64,000 nt of DNA from positions 50,138 through 114,137 of the forward strand of contig KV919021.1 in NCBI GenBank assembly GCA_002049455.2, in the 5' to 3' direction. Below are positions 10,839 through 21,872 of the stretch, piece after piece (position 1 is the stretch's first letter; each line of letters opens with the position of its first letter). A program made the position numbers and the translations under genes. The notes beneath the pieces are model-generated. The model ran no database searches. It was not told the DNA's origin and was given only the letters and a program-made list of their open reading frames with translations. Source of the DNA: Porphyra umbilicalis (lineage: Eukaryota; Rhodophyta; Bangiophyceae; Bangiales; Bangiaceae).

Positions 10839-11575
10839 ATGGCGGCGCCCCTGGACGACACGGTGCTCGCGACCAGCCCCCTCTCCCTCCCCGCCATGGC
10901 TGGCGACCCGCCGACGCGCGACGCGCTGCTGCGGCTCGCGCACTACGTCACCGCCCTGATGCGCCTGTCGACCGCTGCCGCGGCCGCCCGCCGCGCCGGC
11001 GGCGGCGGCAGCAGCGCGTCCCCCCCCCCCCCCCCATCGTCCCTCGAGGCGGCGCTCGGCACGACGCGGCGGCTGGTGCGGCTGGCGACCCTCCCCACCC
11101 TCTTCACGCCACCGCCGCGGTCGCGGCCGGGGTGGATTTGGTGGCGGGCCTCCGCGCGACGGCGGCGCCGCCGGCAGCGGCCGACGGGTGAGGGTGGGCA
11201 GGGGGGGGCGCCAAGCCCACCCCCCGCCCCCGCAGGTTGGCGTGCCTCGCGGCGCTGCTGCGCGCCGTGGCGGCGGTCGCCGCCGCCGCCGTGGCCATCC
11301 GCGAAGCGTCGGCGACGGAGCGGCCCTGGCGCGAGCGGTGGGGGGCGGGCGCCGCCGCCGACGCGAGCGACGACGCGGGCGTGCGCACGTGGGTCGCCCA
11401 CAAGCGGGTCTACCCGTGGGTGGTGGCCGTCAAGTACGCGGGCCAGTTCAGAGCAGGTCGTTTAAAGGACGTCGTATGGCGGCCGCTGCAGCGCCTCCGC
11501 TGCAGCAGCAACCCGTTGGCGCCATCCCGACCAGGTTGCGCCAGAAAGACGTCCACTGGCGGCTCCGCACCATGA
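10839..11575 (+). CDS. PEX11-like peroxisome-proliferation protein, apparently frameshifted
   Basis: The N-terminal pattern TRDALLRLAHYVTALMRL, followed by SLEAALGTTRRLVRLATLP, resembles the N-terminal amphipathic region of PEX11 (RD-x-L-x-R-x-x-QY, then R-K-x-x-R-L). The similarity continues in another frame (HATAAVAAGVDLVAGL) from about 11103, so a 1-nt shift is needed near 11100. A short intron then fits at 11188-11235 (GTGAGG...CCCCGCAG, 48 nt) and rejoins LACLAALLRAVAAVAAAAVAIREAS. PEX11 proteins bind and elongate peroxisomal membranes. Either the assembly has an indel in this extremely GC-rich stretch (a C-run also sits at 11020-11035) or the gene is broken. The family call rests on pattern resemblance only; the low-complexity composition makes chance similarity a real possibility. 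Confidence 0.4.
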
Positions 11576-11776
11576 CTCCTGTGACGACGCTGTGTTCAGG
11601 CGACAGTGAACGCGGCCTGTTGCTGGTTGTGCTCTGCGGGTGCAGTACCTGCCATTCTCCATGCAAAAGGCGTCCCATCTACGAGCCGTCGGGTAGCCAT
11701 AAAAAATCACACTAGAAATCAGTGGTCGTCATTTCTACTGCCCCCCCTGGCAGGCAAGGCTTGACGGAGACATGAC

Positions 11777-14301
11777 CTATCGCTGCCGCAACACGTCCCA
11801 AACACTCTGGTCATTCGCAACATCTGCCGCTGCGCCGGTGAGGCCAGCAGCAGCAACAGTCACGGCCTCCACAGGATGTAGTCCCGACTGTGTCGCTCGA
11901 GCACCTGTCAGGACGCCAACAGCTTGCGCCGCCGTTCCGGCGTCGACGAGCCCTTGCTGCACCAAAATGCGTACATGAGCAACCAATTGAGGCAGCAGGC
12001 CAGCACGTGTCAGCGCTGTGGCACGAGCAGCAACAAAGTTGGTGAACAAATCCGCAGTCCCGCGGTCGCCCCAAGGTGGTGCGGCTTCGACAAATCCGGT
12101 CCACATGCCCATAAACAGCACGTCCGCCGGTGGCAGTGGTAGAGAAGTCATGCGAGCAGCGTCCATGGCAGTCAACCAGCTTTCGTCCATGTCGTCCTCC
12201 GAGTCGGCCGACAAGTCAGGTGCAGGCAGGTGCGTCAGCCGCATCCGCCTGAGACTGTTGGTGTGGTAGTAGTGCCGTCGAGGCGGGGTCTTCGTCCGGC
12301 GACTCGGTGCACAGGTTCCGGCCGCACGTGCCGGCAAGCCCCCCGCACGGGCTGGGGCACAGGCAGAGGGAAAATCTGGCCTGCTTCTGGACGCCGCCGC
12401 AGCGATAGGATGTGGCACCAGTGGAGTCGCAAGTGAGGAGACTGGTCGTCGCTCCATGTTCAGCGCCAAAGAACTGCTGTCGGCAGCATGCAGTTGCTCA
12501 GCACAAATGGGCAGGCGGTCACAAAACAACAGGCCACGATACAACAAGCGCGACGGACCGGGGATGTTAGTACAGCATTGGCGGCAAGATGCGCTCTTGC
12601 AGCGGCCAGCGTGCCGTTGCAGTGGCAGAGATGCGGGACGTCCCCAGGCATCCGCCGCTCCCGCATGCTCGGAGGGCAGTAGAGCGGCCTACAGTCCAAC
12701 GTACAGGTCGTCCAGAAGGCCATCTCGTTCGACAGCACCACTCGCAGCGGCCTCAACAGGAACATATGGCACTGTAGTAGAGAACAAAGACAGCCGAAAT
12801 GCCAGCCAGCGGCGACGGGCGGCACGTCGGTGCACCAGTCAAAGCCGCACAGGACAAAGTCAGGAACCTGCGCTTGCCACGTTAAGAAAGGAAGAGTGAG
12901 CGATGCTCTGAAGAGCACGAATCCACCACCCACCCGCCCAAATAGTAGTCCTCTCCCACCGTCGTCACTGTTCACCAACATACCTCCAGCCCACAGCGCG
13001 TACGCGGGAACGCGCCGCCCGACGCAAAGAACCTCGTCAATAGTTGACGAGTCCGAGTCGTTCCCGACGTCGCGCTCGGTGCTCGGCCGCACATCCACAT
13101 GTGAAGCTCGCGGCAACCACTTGACGAGCGCGATGTAGTGGTCAACGTCGGCCTCCACAACAGCGGGGAGACGAACAGCTGCAGAGGACCTTGCGACGGC
13201 AGGCGATGAGGTCGCCCGAACAGCTCGGGCACGGGAAAAGGTAATCGCAACGCCACTGTGACCCGTGTTCGAGTGGACGACCAAAGCCGCAAACGTGCGG
13301 CAATGGACATGGCAAAGAGGACACCTTGCGTCGCGGCGGGTGCTCCTGGATGTGGCGTTCAAGGAGCCAGTGGAGGCCTCGGGTGTGATGTAGTCGATGC
13401 GCAGTGGCCGCGACTGCCGCCACATCGCGGCCGCAGTTGTACCAGGCGCGCCAGGACGGACAGCGGGATGTGCACCGTGCCCCAGACGACGCGTTGTCGG
13501 CGCCGTCACCCGGATACTAATTCTTGGCTCTTGCTCTGTAGCCGCGTCCGCTGCCATCTGCTCAGCCGCGGCGGAGGCCTTGGCTGCCGCATCCGCAGCG
13601 TCGAGTGCTGCTGAAACATCTGCGTTCGGCATGCCCAAGAATATGGTGTACGTCCGCAGGTCGTCCAGCGGCGACGTACCACCAACCCATGCGAGGCGAA
13701 CACGCCAACCACCAGCACAAGTGTCGGCTGACAAGAAGCGCCCGTTCCCGTCCCCCACAGCTGCCCAGTGCCCCGACGCGTGCAGGATGATGTCCCCAGC
13801 AGCCGATGCTATGGCGTCTCCGTCGCAGGAGCGCGGCACGACACGAATCAGCAGTCGTCCTCCACGCCCTGCAGCCGTGGCAATGTCGAGCGGGGTGTTG
13901 TCTTGCACAATGGACTGCTCAAGCATGGCTGCAACACCGGGGCGCACGTCGAGGAACAGCGGCTGATGTGGACCAGCGACAACACAGCTGATCAGCGTCT
14001 GGTCAGCACCAGATGGCGAAGGCGCCTCGGAAACAAGGGCTACGAAGGCCGTGCGGGGGTCTCCAGAAGAGACTGGAACAGGAGCCGTCCCACACGAATT
14101 GGAGCGAGCCGCGCTGCGACCAACAACGCTGCGTGGCCAGCCGGCGAGCACAACGGTCAGAGCAAGGGGGAGAGCAGGTACACCTGCTGGTAGCGCTGCT
14201 GTGGGTGGCGTCGCCCGGTGGTGGCAGCGACCGAAGGGGGTGGAAGCCCGGGCGGCATATGGCAGCAGGGGCGGGGCCGGGGAGCATGTGTGACGGCTCA
14301 T
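11777..14301 (-). CDS. SUZ12-like Polycomb protein (C2H2 zinc finger + VEFS box), intron-containing
   Basis: Two overlapping minus-strand frames join through introns. The first (ATG at 14301, the first ATG in that frame) encodes a C2H2 finger at 13252-13323 (CPLCHVHC...H...H) whose spacing and following aromatic stretch match the SUZ12 finger. The second frame carries a VEFS box at about 12277-11900: YYHTNSL, then an acidic stretch SADSEDDMDESWL, LFMGMWTGFV, LFTNFVAARATAL and HVRILVQQGL, in the same order as SUZ12/EMF2/VRN2. One in-frame intron is likely (GTGGGT ... CTTAAC ... GCGCAG, about 66 nt, near 12933-12868). One or two more must remove the overlap around 12460-12770 (donor GTACGT near 12703, acceptor GACAG near 12482); exact junctions are not resolved. 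By family knowledge SUZ12 scaffolds PRC2 and its VEFS box activates the E(z) SET domain. It is convergent with the methyltransferase gene. Confidence 0.85.
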
Positions 14302-14944
14302 GACGACAGTCAGGCGGGGTCTCCCCAGCCGGCTGCCACGGCAAGGCAACACCGATGCACGCCGATGTCCACGGCAGGCAGCCAGTGGACTATCTGGGGG
14401 TGCTGACAATGCCACCGCACGCCTGGCGTGATCTGAGGAACGAAGTCCAGCCGACAACGTCCAATTAGTTGCTTACCGGACGGCCCGACTGCGAACGAGC
14501 GCATGGAGAAGAAGCCAGCCAATCACACACGCCCACAGAAGACACTTACACTCGGCTTACATGACGTTGTTACCCTCGATTTACTCGTCGCACTGGGAGA
14601 CAAATTCCATGAAGAAACCCAAGAGAGACAGAGAGGTCAATGCCCTGACCGTTTTTTTTTGGAGCCTTCAGAACACCACGTCCATGCTTTCGAGTCATAA
14701 AAAATTCCGGCTGAGAAGGGAAACAAAGTAGGTACCGCATTGCTGTGGTTCGTCGTGACGTCGCCTGGTGGAAGACGGCCAGAAGCAACGGATGCGAGTA
14801 CGGGAACACCGCTGCACAAGGAACAACACAAGAAGCCCGTGTCACAGCACCTTCAGCCGCGCCAGAAGCATTCGGTACAGCAGCACGAGCACGGAAGCAC
14901 CAGCCGCAAAATCTGACCATAAGATTGCGGAGGAACACAGGCGG

Positions 14945-16050
14945 CCGGTGCCCGAGCACGAGCACGTGCAACCGCCCATGAAGCAGCGGATGCACGACCA
15001 CGAGCACGGCAGCAACTGCCGCAAAAACCACCCCAAACAAAGGCAGAGAAACACCCGCAGCCGGTGCCCGAGCACGAGCACGTGCAACCGCCCATGAAGC
15101 AGCGGATGCACGAGCACGAGCACGGCAGCAACAGCCGCAAAAACCACCCCAAACAAAGGCAGAGAAACACCCGCAGCCGGTGCCCGAGCACGAGCACGTG
15201 CAACCGCCCATGAAGCAGCGGATGCACGAGCACGAGCACGGCAGCAACAGCCGCAAAAACCACCCCAAACAAAGGCAGAGAAACACCCGCAGCCGGTGCC
15301 CGAGCACGAGCACGTGCAACCGCCCATGAAGCAGCGGATGCACGAGCACGAGCACGGCAGCAACAGCCGCAAAAACCACCCCAAACAAAGGCAGAGAAAC
15401 ACCCGCAGCCGGTGCCCGAGCACGAGCACGTGCAACCGCCCATGAAGCAGCAGATACACGAGCACGAGCACGGCAGCAACAGCCGCAAAAACCACCCCAA
15501 ACAAAGGCAGAGAAGCACCCGCAGCCGGTGCCCGAGCACGAGCACGTGCAACCGCCCATGAAGCAGCGGATGCACGACCACGAGCACGGCAGCAACAGCC
15601 GCAAAAACCACCCCAAACAAAGGCAGAGAAACACCCGCAGCCGGTGCCCGAGCACGAGCACGTGCAACCGCCCATGAAGCAGCAGATACACGAGCACGAG
15701 CACGGCAGCAACAGCCGCAAAAACCACCCCAAACAAAAGCAGAGAAGCACCCGCAGCCGGTGCCCGAGCACGAGCACGTGCAACTGCCCATGAAGCAGCG
15801 GATGCACGACCACGAGCACGGCAGCAACAGCCGCAAAAACCACCCCAAACAAAGGCAGAGAAACACCCGCAGCCGGTGCCCGAGCACGAGCACGTGCAAC
15901 CGCCCATGAAGCAGCAGATACGCGAGCACGAGCACGGCAGCGACAGCCGCAAAAACCACCCCAAACAAAGGCAGAGAAGCACCCGCAGCCGGTGCCCGAG
16001 CACGAACAACCGGTGCCCCAGCACGAGCGACCGGTGCCAGAGCAGGAGCA
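14945..16050. repeat. 116-bp minisatellite, nine full copies plus a degenerate end
   Basis: Units begin CCGGTGCCCGAGCACGAGCA at 14945 and then at 15061, 15177, 15293, 15409, 15525, 15641, 15757, 15873 and 15989, exactly 116 bp apart. Copies are nearly identical, and a few variants (GATGCACGACC versus GATACACGAGC) alternate, suggesting higher-order units. The last copy decays into about 24-bp units of GGTGCC-AGCACGA type. On the minus strand all three frames stay open through the array. It lies just downstream of the zinc-finger gene at 16249-17754, possibly in its 3' UTR. Confidence 0.95.
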
Positions 16051-16248
16051 CCTGCAGCCGCGCATGAAGCAGCGGATACATGTGGACGAACACGGGAGCG
16101 CCAGCCGTGGAGAACAACACGACGCACAAACAAAAGAAAAGACCCCGAGCACAAAAGAAACAGCGAGAAACAACCAGGAATAACTGCGAAGCCCATCGTC
16201 AACAGCGCCAGACAAGCGACGGACACATGCGCCGGCCACAGCAAGAAG

Positions 16249-17754
16249 TCAACGGGAGCGGGCTGGCCGCTTCCCCTTCCCTGCGTCACGTCGACCCTCC
16301 CACCCCTCACCGTTCCCATCTCGAGCCGGCTCCCTACCACCAGGCGCGCCTCCCCCCTCGCTCTGCCCCTCCTCGTCTTTACCAGCCGGCGTGCTGGCCG
16401 CGCACACCACCGCATGCCGCTCAAAAGCGATCGTGACACGGTAGCCGCGGCTGCTGGCCGGCACTGCAGCTGCTGACGGCCTGCCATTGTCCTCCCGGGT
16501 GACGCCGCCACGTCCACCTTGAGTACCACGTGACGGCCCGCCACCGCTCCCGCCGTAGCCATCTGCGGCCCTCACAGCGTCGTTCCAGCTGTTGCCGACG
16601 CTGCCGTGGTAAGAACCACGCGACGGCCCCCCACTGCCACCGCCGTAGCCACTTGCGGGGTGGCGCCCCGCGTCTTCCCAATTGCTGCCGCCACGTCCGT
16701 CAACAACGCGATCAGCCGGTGCGCCACCGCTTCTGCCGTAGGCGCTCGGTCGGTGCTCTTCTTCGTCCCACCTGCTTCCTCCACGTGGACGCGGAGAACC
16801 ACCGGACGGTTCGCCACCACCGCCGCCGTAGGCACTAGGAGAAGTCGCATCGTCCTGCCAGCTGCCTCCCGCATGACGAGCACCGCTGGACGGCCCGCCA
16901 CCGCCGCCGCCGTAACCACTGCCGGCGTGGCAGTCGTCCTCCCCGCCGCTTCGCCCGTGACCGCCACCGCCGGACGGCCCACCACCGACGCCTCCGTAGC
17001 CGCTACGGACTTTGCCGTCGTCGTCGCACCACCTGCTGCCGCCACGGGGGTGGGCCGCACCGCCCGGCCTCCCGCAGGCGCCTGTTGAAAGGCGGCGCCC
17101 GGTCTGCAGGTGGCCACCCCAGCTCCGGTTGCCTCGACTATGCCCAGCTTCACCGGACGGCCCGCGGCCGTTGCCGACTGCGGCACGGCCCCCGTTGGTC
17201 GAGCCGCCACCAGTCGTACGGCGCGCCAGTCGGGCTTGGAGCTCCTCGTCGGGCTCTCCGGGACGCCGACCCGCCTGCACCGCTCCTTCAATGGCCGCTG
17301 CAAAACGACTGACGTCCTGGCGCTGCTCGTGCGCCACTACACGAGCGGCACGCAGCCGCGGTGCCACTTGGTCAATGGCGTCGAACTGCCGCCGCTGGAA
17401 GTGGTGCCCTAGATTCTTCATATGGGTGGAGCCCTCGACGTGCGACAGCAGCATGAGCGGCGTGCCGCACTTAGTGTTGCACAGCGGGCAGACCCAGCGG
17501 CCGTCGGCGCCGCTAGCGGCAGGCGGAGGTCCCCCAGCAAGCACAGCGCAACGCTTGAGGTGCGGCCGGCCGGCCAGGTGTTGCTCCCAGTTCTTGTTGC
17601 CAGAAACGTCCATGGAGCACCGATGGCACGTGTACACGCCCTTCTGGTCGGGACCCGACCACCACAGCTCCACGGGCTCCGAGGGGGGACAGGGAGAGCG
17701 GCCGGGCCCCGGGGGTGGCGGTGGCGGCGGCGGTGGTGGGGCAGGTGCCGCCAT
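16249..17754 (-). CDS. U1/matrin-type zinc-finger protein with six Gly-rich repeats
   Basis: A 501-aa protein whose start is the ATG at 17754, opening MAAPAPPPPP. Two fingers with C-x2-C-x12-H-x5-H spacing lie in the first third: CHRCSMDVSGNKNWEQHLAG and CPLCNTKCGTPLMLLSHVEG. This spacing defines U1-C/matrin/dsRNA-binding fingers, which usually bind double-stranded RNA or splicing factors. The C-terminal half is about six imperfect 25-27-residue units with the core SGYGGGGGGPS, then a basic end. An RNA- or RNP-binding role is inferred. It runs in the same direction as the SUZ12-like gene, 1.9 kb upstream of it. A longer in-frame ORF reaching 17970 exists, but its extra N-terminus is low complexity and starts away from the Pro-rich leader. 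Confidence 0.75.
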   Translation of the reverse strand: MAAPAPPPPPPPPPPGPGRSPCPPSEPVELWWSGPDQKGVYTCHRCSMDVSGNKNWEQHLAGRPHLKRCAVLAGGPPPAASGADGRWVCPLCNTKCGTPLMLLSHVEGSTHMKNLGHHFQRRQFDAIDQVAPRLRAARVVAHEQRQDVSRFAAAIEGAVQAGRRPGEPDEELQARLARRTTGGGSTNGGRAAVGNGRGPSGEAGHSRGNRSWGGHLQTGRRLSTGACGRPGGAAHPRGGSRWCDDDGKVRSGYGGVGGGPSGGGGHGRSGGEDDCHAGSGYGGGGGGPSSGARHAGGSWQDDATSPSAYGGGGGEPSGGSPRPRGGSRWDEEEHRPSAYGRSGGAPADRVVDGRGGSNWEDAGRHPASGYGGGSGGPSRGSYHGSVGNSWNDAVRAADGYGGSGGGPSRGTQGGRGGVTREDNGRPSAAAVPASSRGYRVTIAFERHAVVCAASTPAGKDEEGQSEGGGAPGGREPARDGNGEGWEGRRDAGKGKRPARSR

Positions 17755-19811
17755 GGCGACGGAGAACGGGGACGCCCACAGCGAAGACGGAGGCGAGAAG
17801 GCACAAGGAGCAACCACGACGACTGGTAGGCGATTGGTCTGCGTGGCGACACCTGTCCCCAACGCCGGCGACAGCACGCGACGACAGCACGGAGAGCATT
17901 CACCCGCGTCGTGCAGGGGAGTGGGGAAGTGGGGATGAGGGAAAGGGGGGATGGGGGACAATAGCCACAAGGGCTCGAGCAGCTGCGACCGTCACTGACG
18001 GCAGCACAGTAGCGACTGCGCGACCGCAGCAGAACGAGGCTCTGCGCACACCGCTCCAGCTGGCACCTGCAGGTTGCGGGGCGACGAGGACGTCGGGCGA
18101 CGAGAACGGGGAGTGCTGGAACGGGCGATAACAGCTGCTCCTTGTCGTGGCGCCATCACAGACACGAATCAACGGAGCAAGAGCCGGAACGTCCATGTCT
18201 TGGCGGCATCGATCGACCTTCGTACTCGACAAGTACAATTACATGAAATATCTTCATGCAATATCACCGGCAGGCGAGGAAGTGATCCTGATGCGCTGAT
18301 GTCAGCCTCTGATCTGCGGATCGGACTGCGATTCTTCCATTTCTTTGAAGAAGACGCACGGCACTTGTTCACACCTGCCGCACGTGGCCGCCGTGTCCAC
18401 AACACCTCTGCATCCGAACACTGCTGAATGGATTCTGTGCTAAAGATGACCAGCGCACCCTATGCACTCACGACTCGGCAGCTGTTCGGATGCCCGCCAA
18501 GCCCTTTGGACTGTGCTCCGTTCCGCCGGCAACGGCTGCATCCGGGAGCGGTAGAGGGCATTCTCACAGAGCAGCACTGAAGACGGGCGTCTTTCCTGCC
18601 ACCGCAAAGACGCTGCCGACATGGTGACCGCCAGAGCCCCCCGGCCTAATAGACCATCCACCTGCGAAGCAGCATACCCCTTGTGTTTTTCCCCGTGCTG
18701 CACCTCCACCGTGACAGGTGCAGAACACGATGCGAAAGCATGCCGCCCACAACACGCAGACGACGGTCCAAGCACTTTGACGAACTACACATGCATGTCC
18801 TTACTATTTATTTTCGAATTAGACATGTATTTCTTCACATGGTCTCGAATTGTTCTCGATCGACAGATGAATGCACCGGTTAGTCGCCCACCATCCATTC
18901 GATCGGTGCAAGACGACCGCTGCCTGCATGTCACGGCGTGAAGCACAACGTCGCAATGACCACGCTGGTCACCTCGTCTTCCGCACAGGCAGCGCACGAG
19001 CATGGCAATTGGCGATCCCTGCCTCTACTGAACCGACGGATGCATCTGGACGGCCTCTGCCATTCAGTCAAAGCCGTCACGTACACATCGAAGTGTAACA
19101 ATGCCGTCACGTCCTCTTTTTAATTCACTGTGGTGCGGGCAATCGCTGCAAAACGAGTGCAGGCTTCCATCACCAATGATCGCCAACAGCGCAACTGCAG
19201 CCCAGCACACCGTGTTCACAGTAATTTCACGCCCAAGTCGAATCATTCCTGATCATGTAATTTTCTGTTCCTGCTTCATTCCAACGGCGGCGGACTTGTT
19301 CGAGACTGGTACGACTTCGTCAATGCACGCCGCCGAAACCACGGGCATACCGCTGGTCATCGTGCTTTTCCCATCGATTCGGTCGGGCACATCATCGCTG
19401 CGGTCGTACGAGGACAATTTGCAGGGGGGCTACGTTGATCTCGGCTCCGAATGAGGCACGCCCGGGGACGAACCACGTCCACACACACGGCCCTTGGCGC
19501 AAGCGCGGGTTCTCATTGGTGCATATCGAGATCCCCATTGTTCGACTACTGACCGGCCGACTGACGCTGTCACCGTCGACGTCACCGTCACCCTCACCGC
19601 CGCCGTCGTCGTCCCCGCGCAGAACGTCCCCGCCGTCCCCACCATCGTCACCACCTCCGTTGTCCCTTCCCCAGCCGTCGGGCCGCGCCCGCGTTGGTCT
19701 CCTTGCCTGCTGAGTGACTGCCACCCGCGACGACGACCTTCTGCTTCGGTCGCGCCGCCCGCCCCCATTGTCGTCGCCCGGGCCGTCGTTGCTCACTTGA
19801 GTACATTGGAG
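17755..19811. other. Intergenic DNA, no gene recognised
   Basis: The first 250 bases are probably the 5' leader and promoter of the zinc-finger gene. The rest has lower GC than its neighbours and only short ORFs without family resemblance. Confidence 0.4.
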
Positions 19812-20339
19812 CATCCATTCATGATCTCCTTTCCACGATGGACCTGGGGCCGCCATGGCCAGAACAGTGGGCATCATGAGCAGTCGTGCACCTGCCTGAG
19901 TCAGTTGCTGACGACACCGCTGTGACCCGATGGATGCATCGCTGCTGTTCCTGTGTGCCTGTCGATGGGTGTTTTCTGCTCTTCTCTTCGCTTTGATCCT
20001 CGAATTTCCGTGATGCAGGACGTCGGAGGTCCTGGGCGGCAGCGGCAGATGATGCACTCTGAGTACGTGCGGCAGCATCCATTCATGATCTCCTTTCCAC
20101 GATGGACCTGGGGCCGCCATGGCTAGAACAGTGGGCATCATGAGCAGTCGTGCACCTGCCTGAGTCAGTTGCTGACGACACCGCTGTGACCCGATGGATG
20201 CATCGCTGCTGTTCCTGTGTGCCTGTCGATGGGTGTTTTCTGCTCCTCTCTTTGCTTTGATCCTCGAATTTCCGTGATGCAGGACGTCGGAGGTCCTGGG
20301 CGGCAACGGCAGATGATGCACGCTGAGTACGTGCGGCAT
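19812..20339. repeat. 264-bp tandem duplication
   Basis: Two nearly identical 264-bp units start CATCCATTCATGATCTCC at 19812 and 20076. 264 is a multiple of three. A 315-codon minus-strand ORF (19392-20339, with ATG) reads both copies as 88-residue repeats containing TSDVLHHGNSRIKAK. Whether that ORF is expressed cannot be judged; it matches no family I know, so I annotate the repeat rather than a gene. Confidence 0.9.
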
Positions 20340-21138
20340 GCCGCACGTATGTTGACGGACGTCGGTGAGCGCGAAGCTGCTGTGACCGTCGTGCTCGGGG
20401 TCAGCCGTACATCCTTCCGTCGCTGACGCCTAGCTCAACCTGCTCACGCCGGAAAACCGAGCGACGACGTCGTGTTCATGTCGAGCAAGTACCTCAATAT
20501 GTCGTTCACCGAATGGAAGAGGGATTTGCGGAGGACCCAACGCCGCGCGCAATGGCGCGCCCTTTTGGTCGGACAGCTGTTGGACGGCAGCAGCACGTCC
20601 TAGGCCCTCTTAGTGACCGACGAGGTAGTCGTCTGGGTGTGGAGCGCTTTAGGAACTGTAGGGCTGCACACAGTGGGGAGACGGTTGTGTGGACGGTTGT
20701 GTGGACTTGCGCACCGTCTTTTCTTTCTCTCGTTACCATCTTAAAAAAAGCCATGCTCCGGCTTCCCCAGAAGAAGACCGTATATGAAGTACTTCCTTCC
20801 GTCGAGCATGCACGGCGACACGCCCAACGCACGACCTATGCTCGTCGAGCGGTGGGCGACGGGCAACAGCGGGGCAGTGACGCTGGTCAGCTTGTACTGC
20901 TCGGTGTCAGGCCAGCCGACCAGCAACAGTGGATTCCGTTATGCAACAGACGCGGTCGAGGTGCTGTCAGGCTGACGGTGCTCGACGGCGGAAACGGGGC
21001 GTCGCTGCTCGCGAAACGGGGCGTCGCTGCTCGTCGACAGCTTCTGCTTGACGTGCGGCAGCGGTGCATTGCTGCTCGTGCGCTGGTAATGAAAATACGT
21101 GCCGGCTGTGCTCGACGTCTACGAGCGGGAATGTACTT
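20340..21138. other. Gene-free DNA between two tandem-repeat blocks
   Basis: Only unrecognised short ORFs are present. Degenerate CTGCTCGTC-type words at the right end merge into the 119-bp repeat. Confidence 0.35.
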
Positions 21139-21377
21139 CTCGTCGGCGGCTGCTCCTCCACGTGCTGCGGCAGGGTTGACTCGACGTGAGGCACCAGGGT
21201 GCAGCCAGTCGGCTGCTCCTGCTCGCTCCTGCGACGTCGACGAGCGGGAGTGTGCTGCTCGTCGGCGGCTGCTCCTCCACGCGCTGCGGCAGGGTTGACT
21301 CGACGTGAGGCACCAGGGTGCAGCCAGTCGGCTGCTCCTGCTCAACGCGTGGCACCGGCGTGCTTCCCATCTGCTGC
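21139..21377. repeat. 119-bp tandem repeat, two copies
   Basis: Units start CTCGTCGGCGGCTGCTCCTC at 21139 and 21258 and include GGGTTGACTCGACGTGAGGC and a CAGCCAGTCGGCTGCTCCTG block. Further degenerate GCTGCT-rich copies extend on both sides (about 20990-21680). Confidence 0.8.
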
Positions 21378-21872
21378 AGGTGGTCAATGTCGAGCTACTG
21401 GGATGGGGCGCTCTTCAGCTGGTGGTCCTCTAATTCCACAGCGCGGGCGTGCTTCCTGTCGGCTGCGGAGGCCGGATACCCTGCGCCGGCGCGAGTGCTG
21501 TTCATGGGCTACTGCTGCTCTGCTTCAGGCATTGCGGAGGTTCTTCTGCTGGTCTATTGCCCGACGTCCAGGGGAGTGCTTGCCGGCTGCTGGAGCTGCC
21601 GCTCACCGACGGCGGGGACGCGCTGCCATTCGGCTGCTGCTCCCGATTGAGTACCCGGTCTGGACAACTCGGCTGCTGGTGCTCGACGACAAGCAGCCGC
21701 GGGGGTGCTACGCGTGACGCGGCTCCTTCGCCAGCCCCGTGCTACGCCTCCTCACTCGGCTGTCGTGGTAGTTTTTCTTCCTTGCTTGCTGGGCGGCTCC
21801 AGCACGAAAAGCGCGGTTCGAACAGAGGGAACAAAGTGCAAGAAGCGGCCGTTTATTCGTGTTGTCGCCAAG

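Noticed and set aside
14570-16562. Three long overlapping minus-strand ORFs (519, 465 and 569 codons)
   Set aside because: They are three phases of the same 116-bp minisatellite. None begins with a recognisable domain and they overlap the zinc-finger gene's end.
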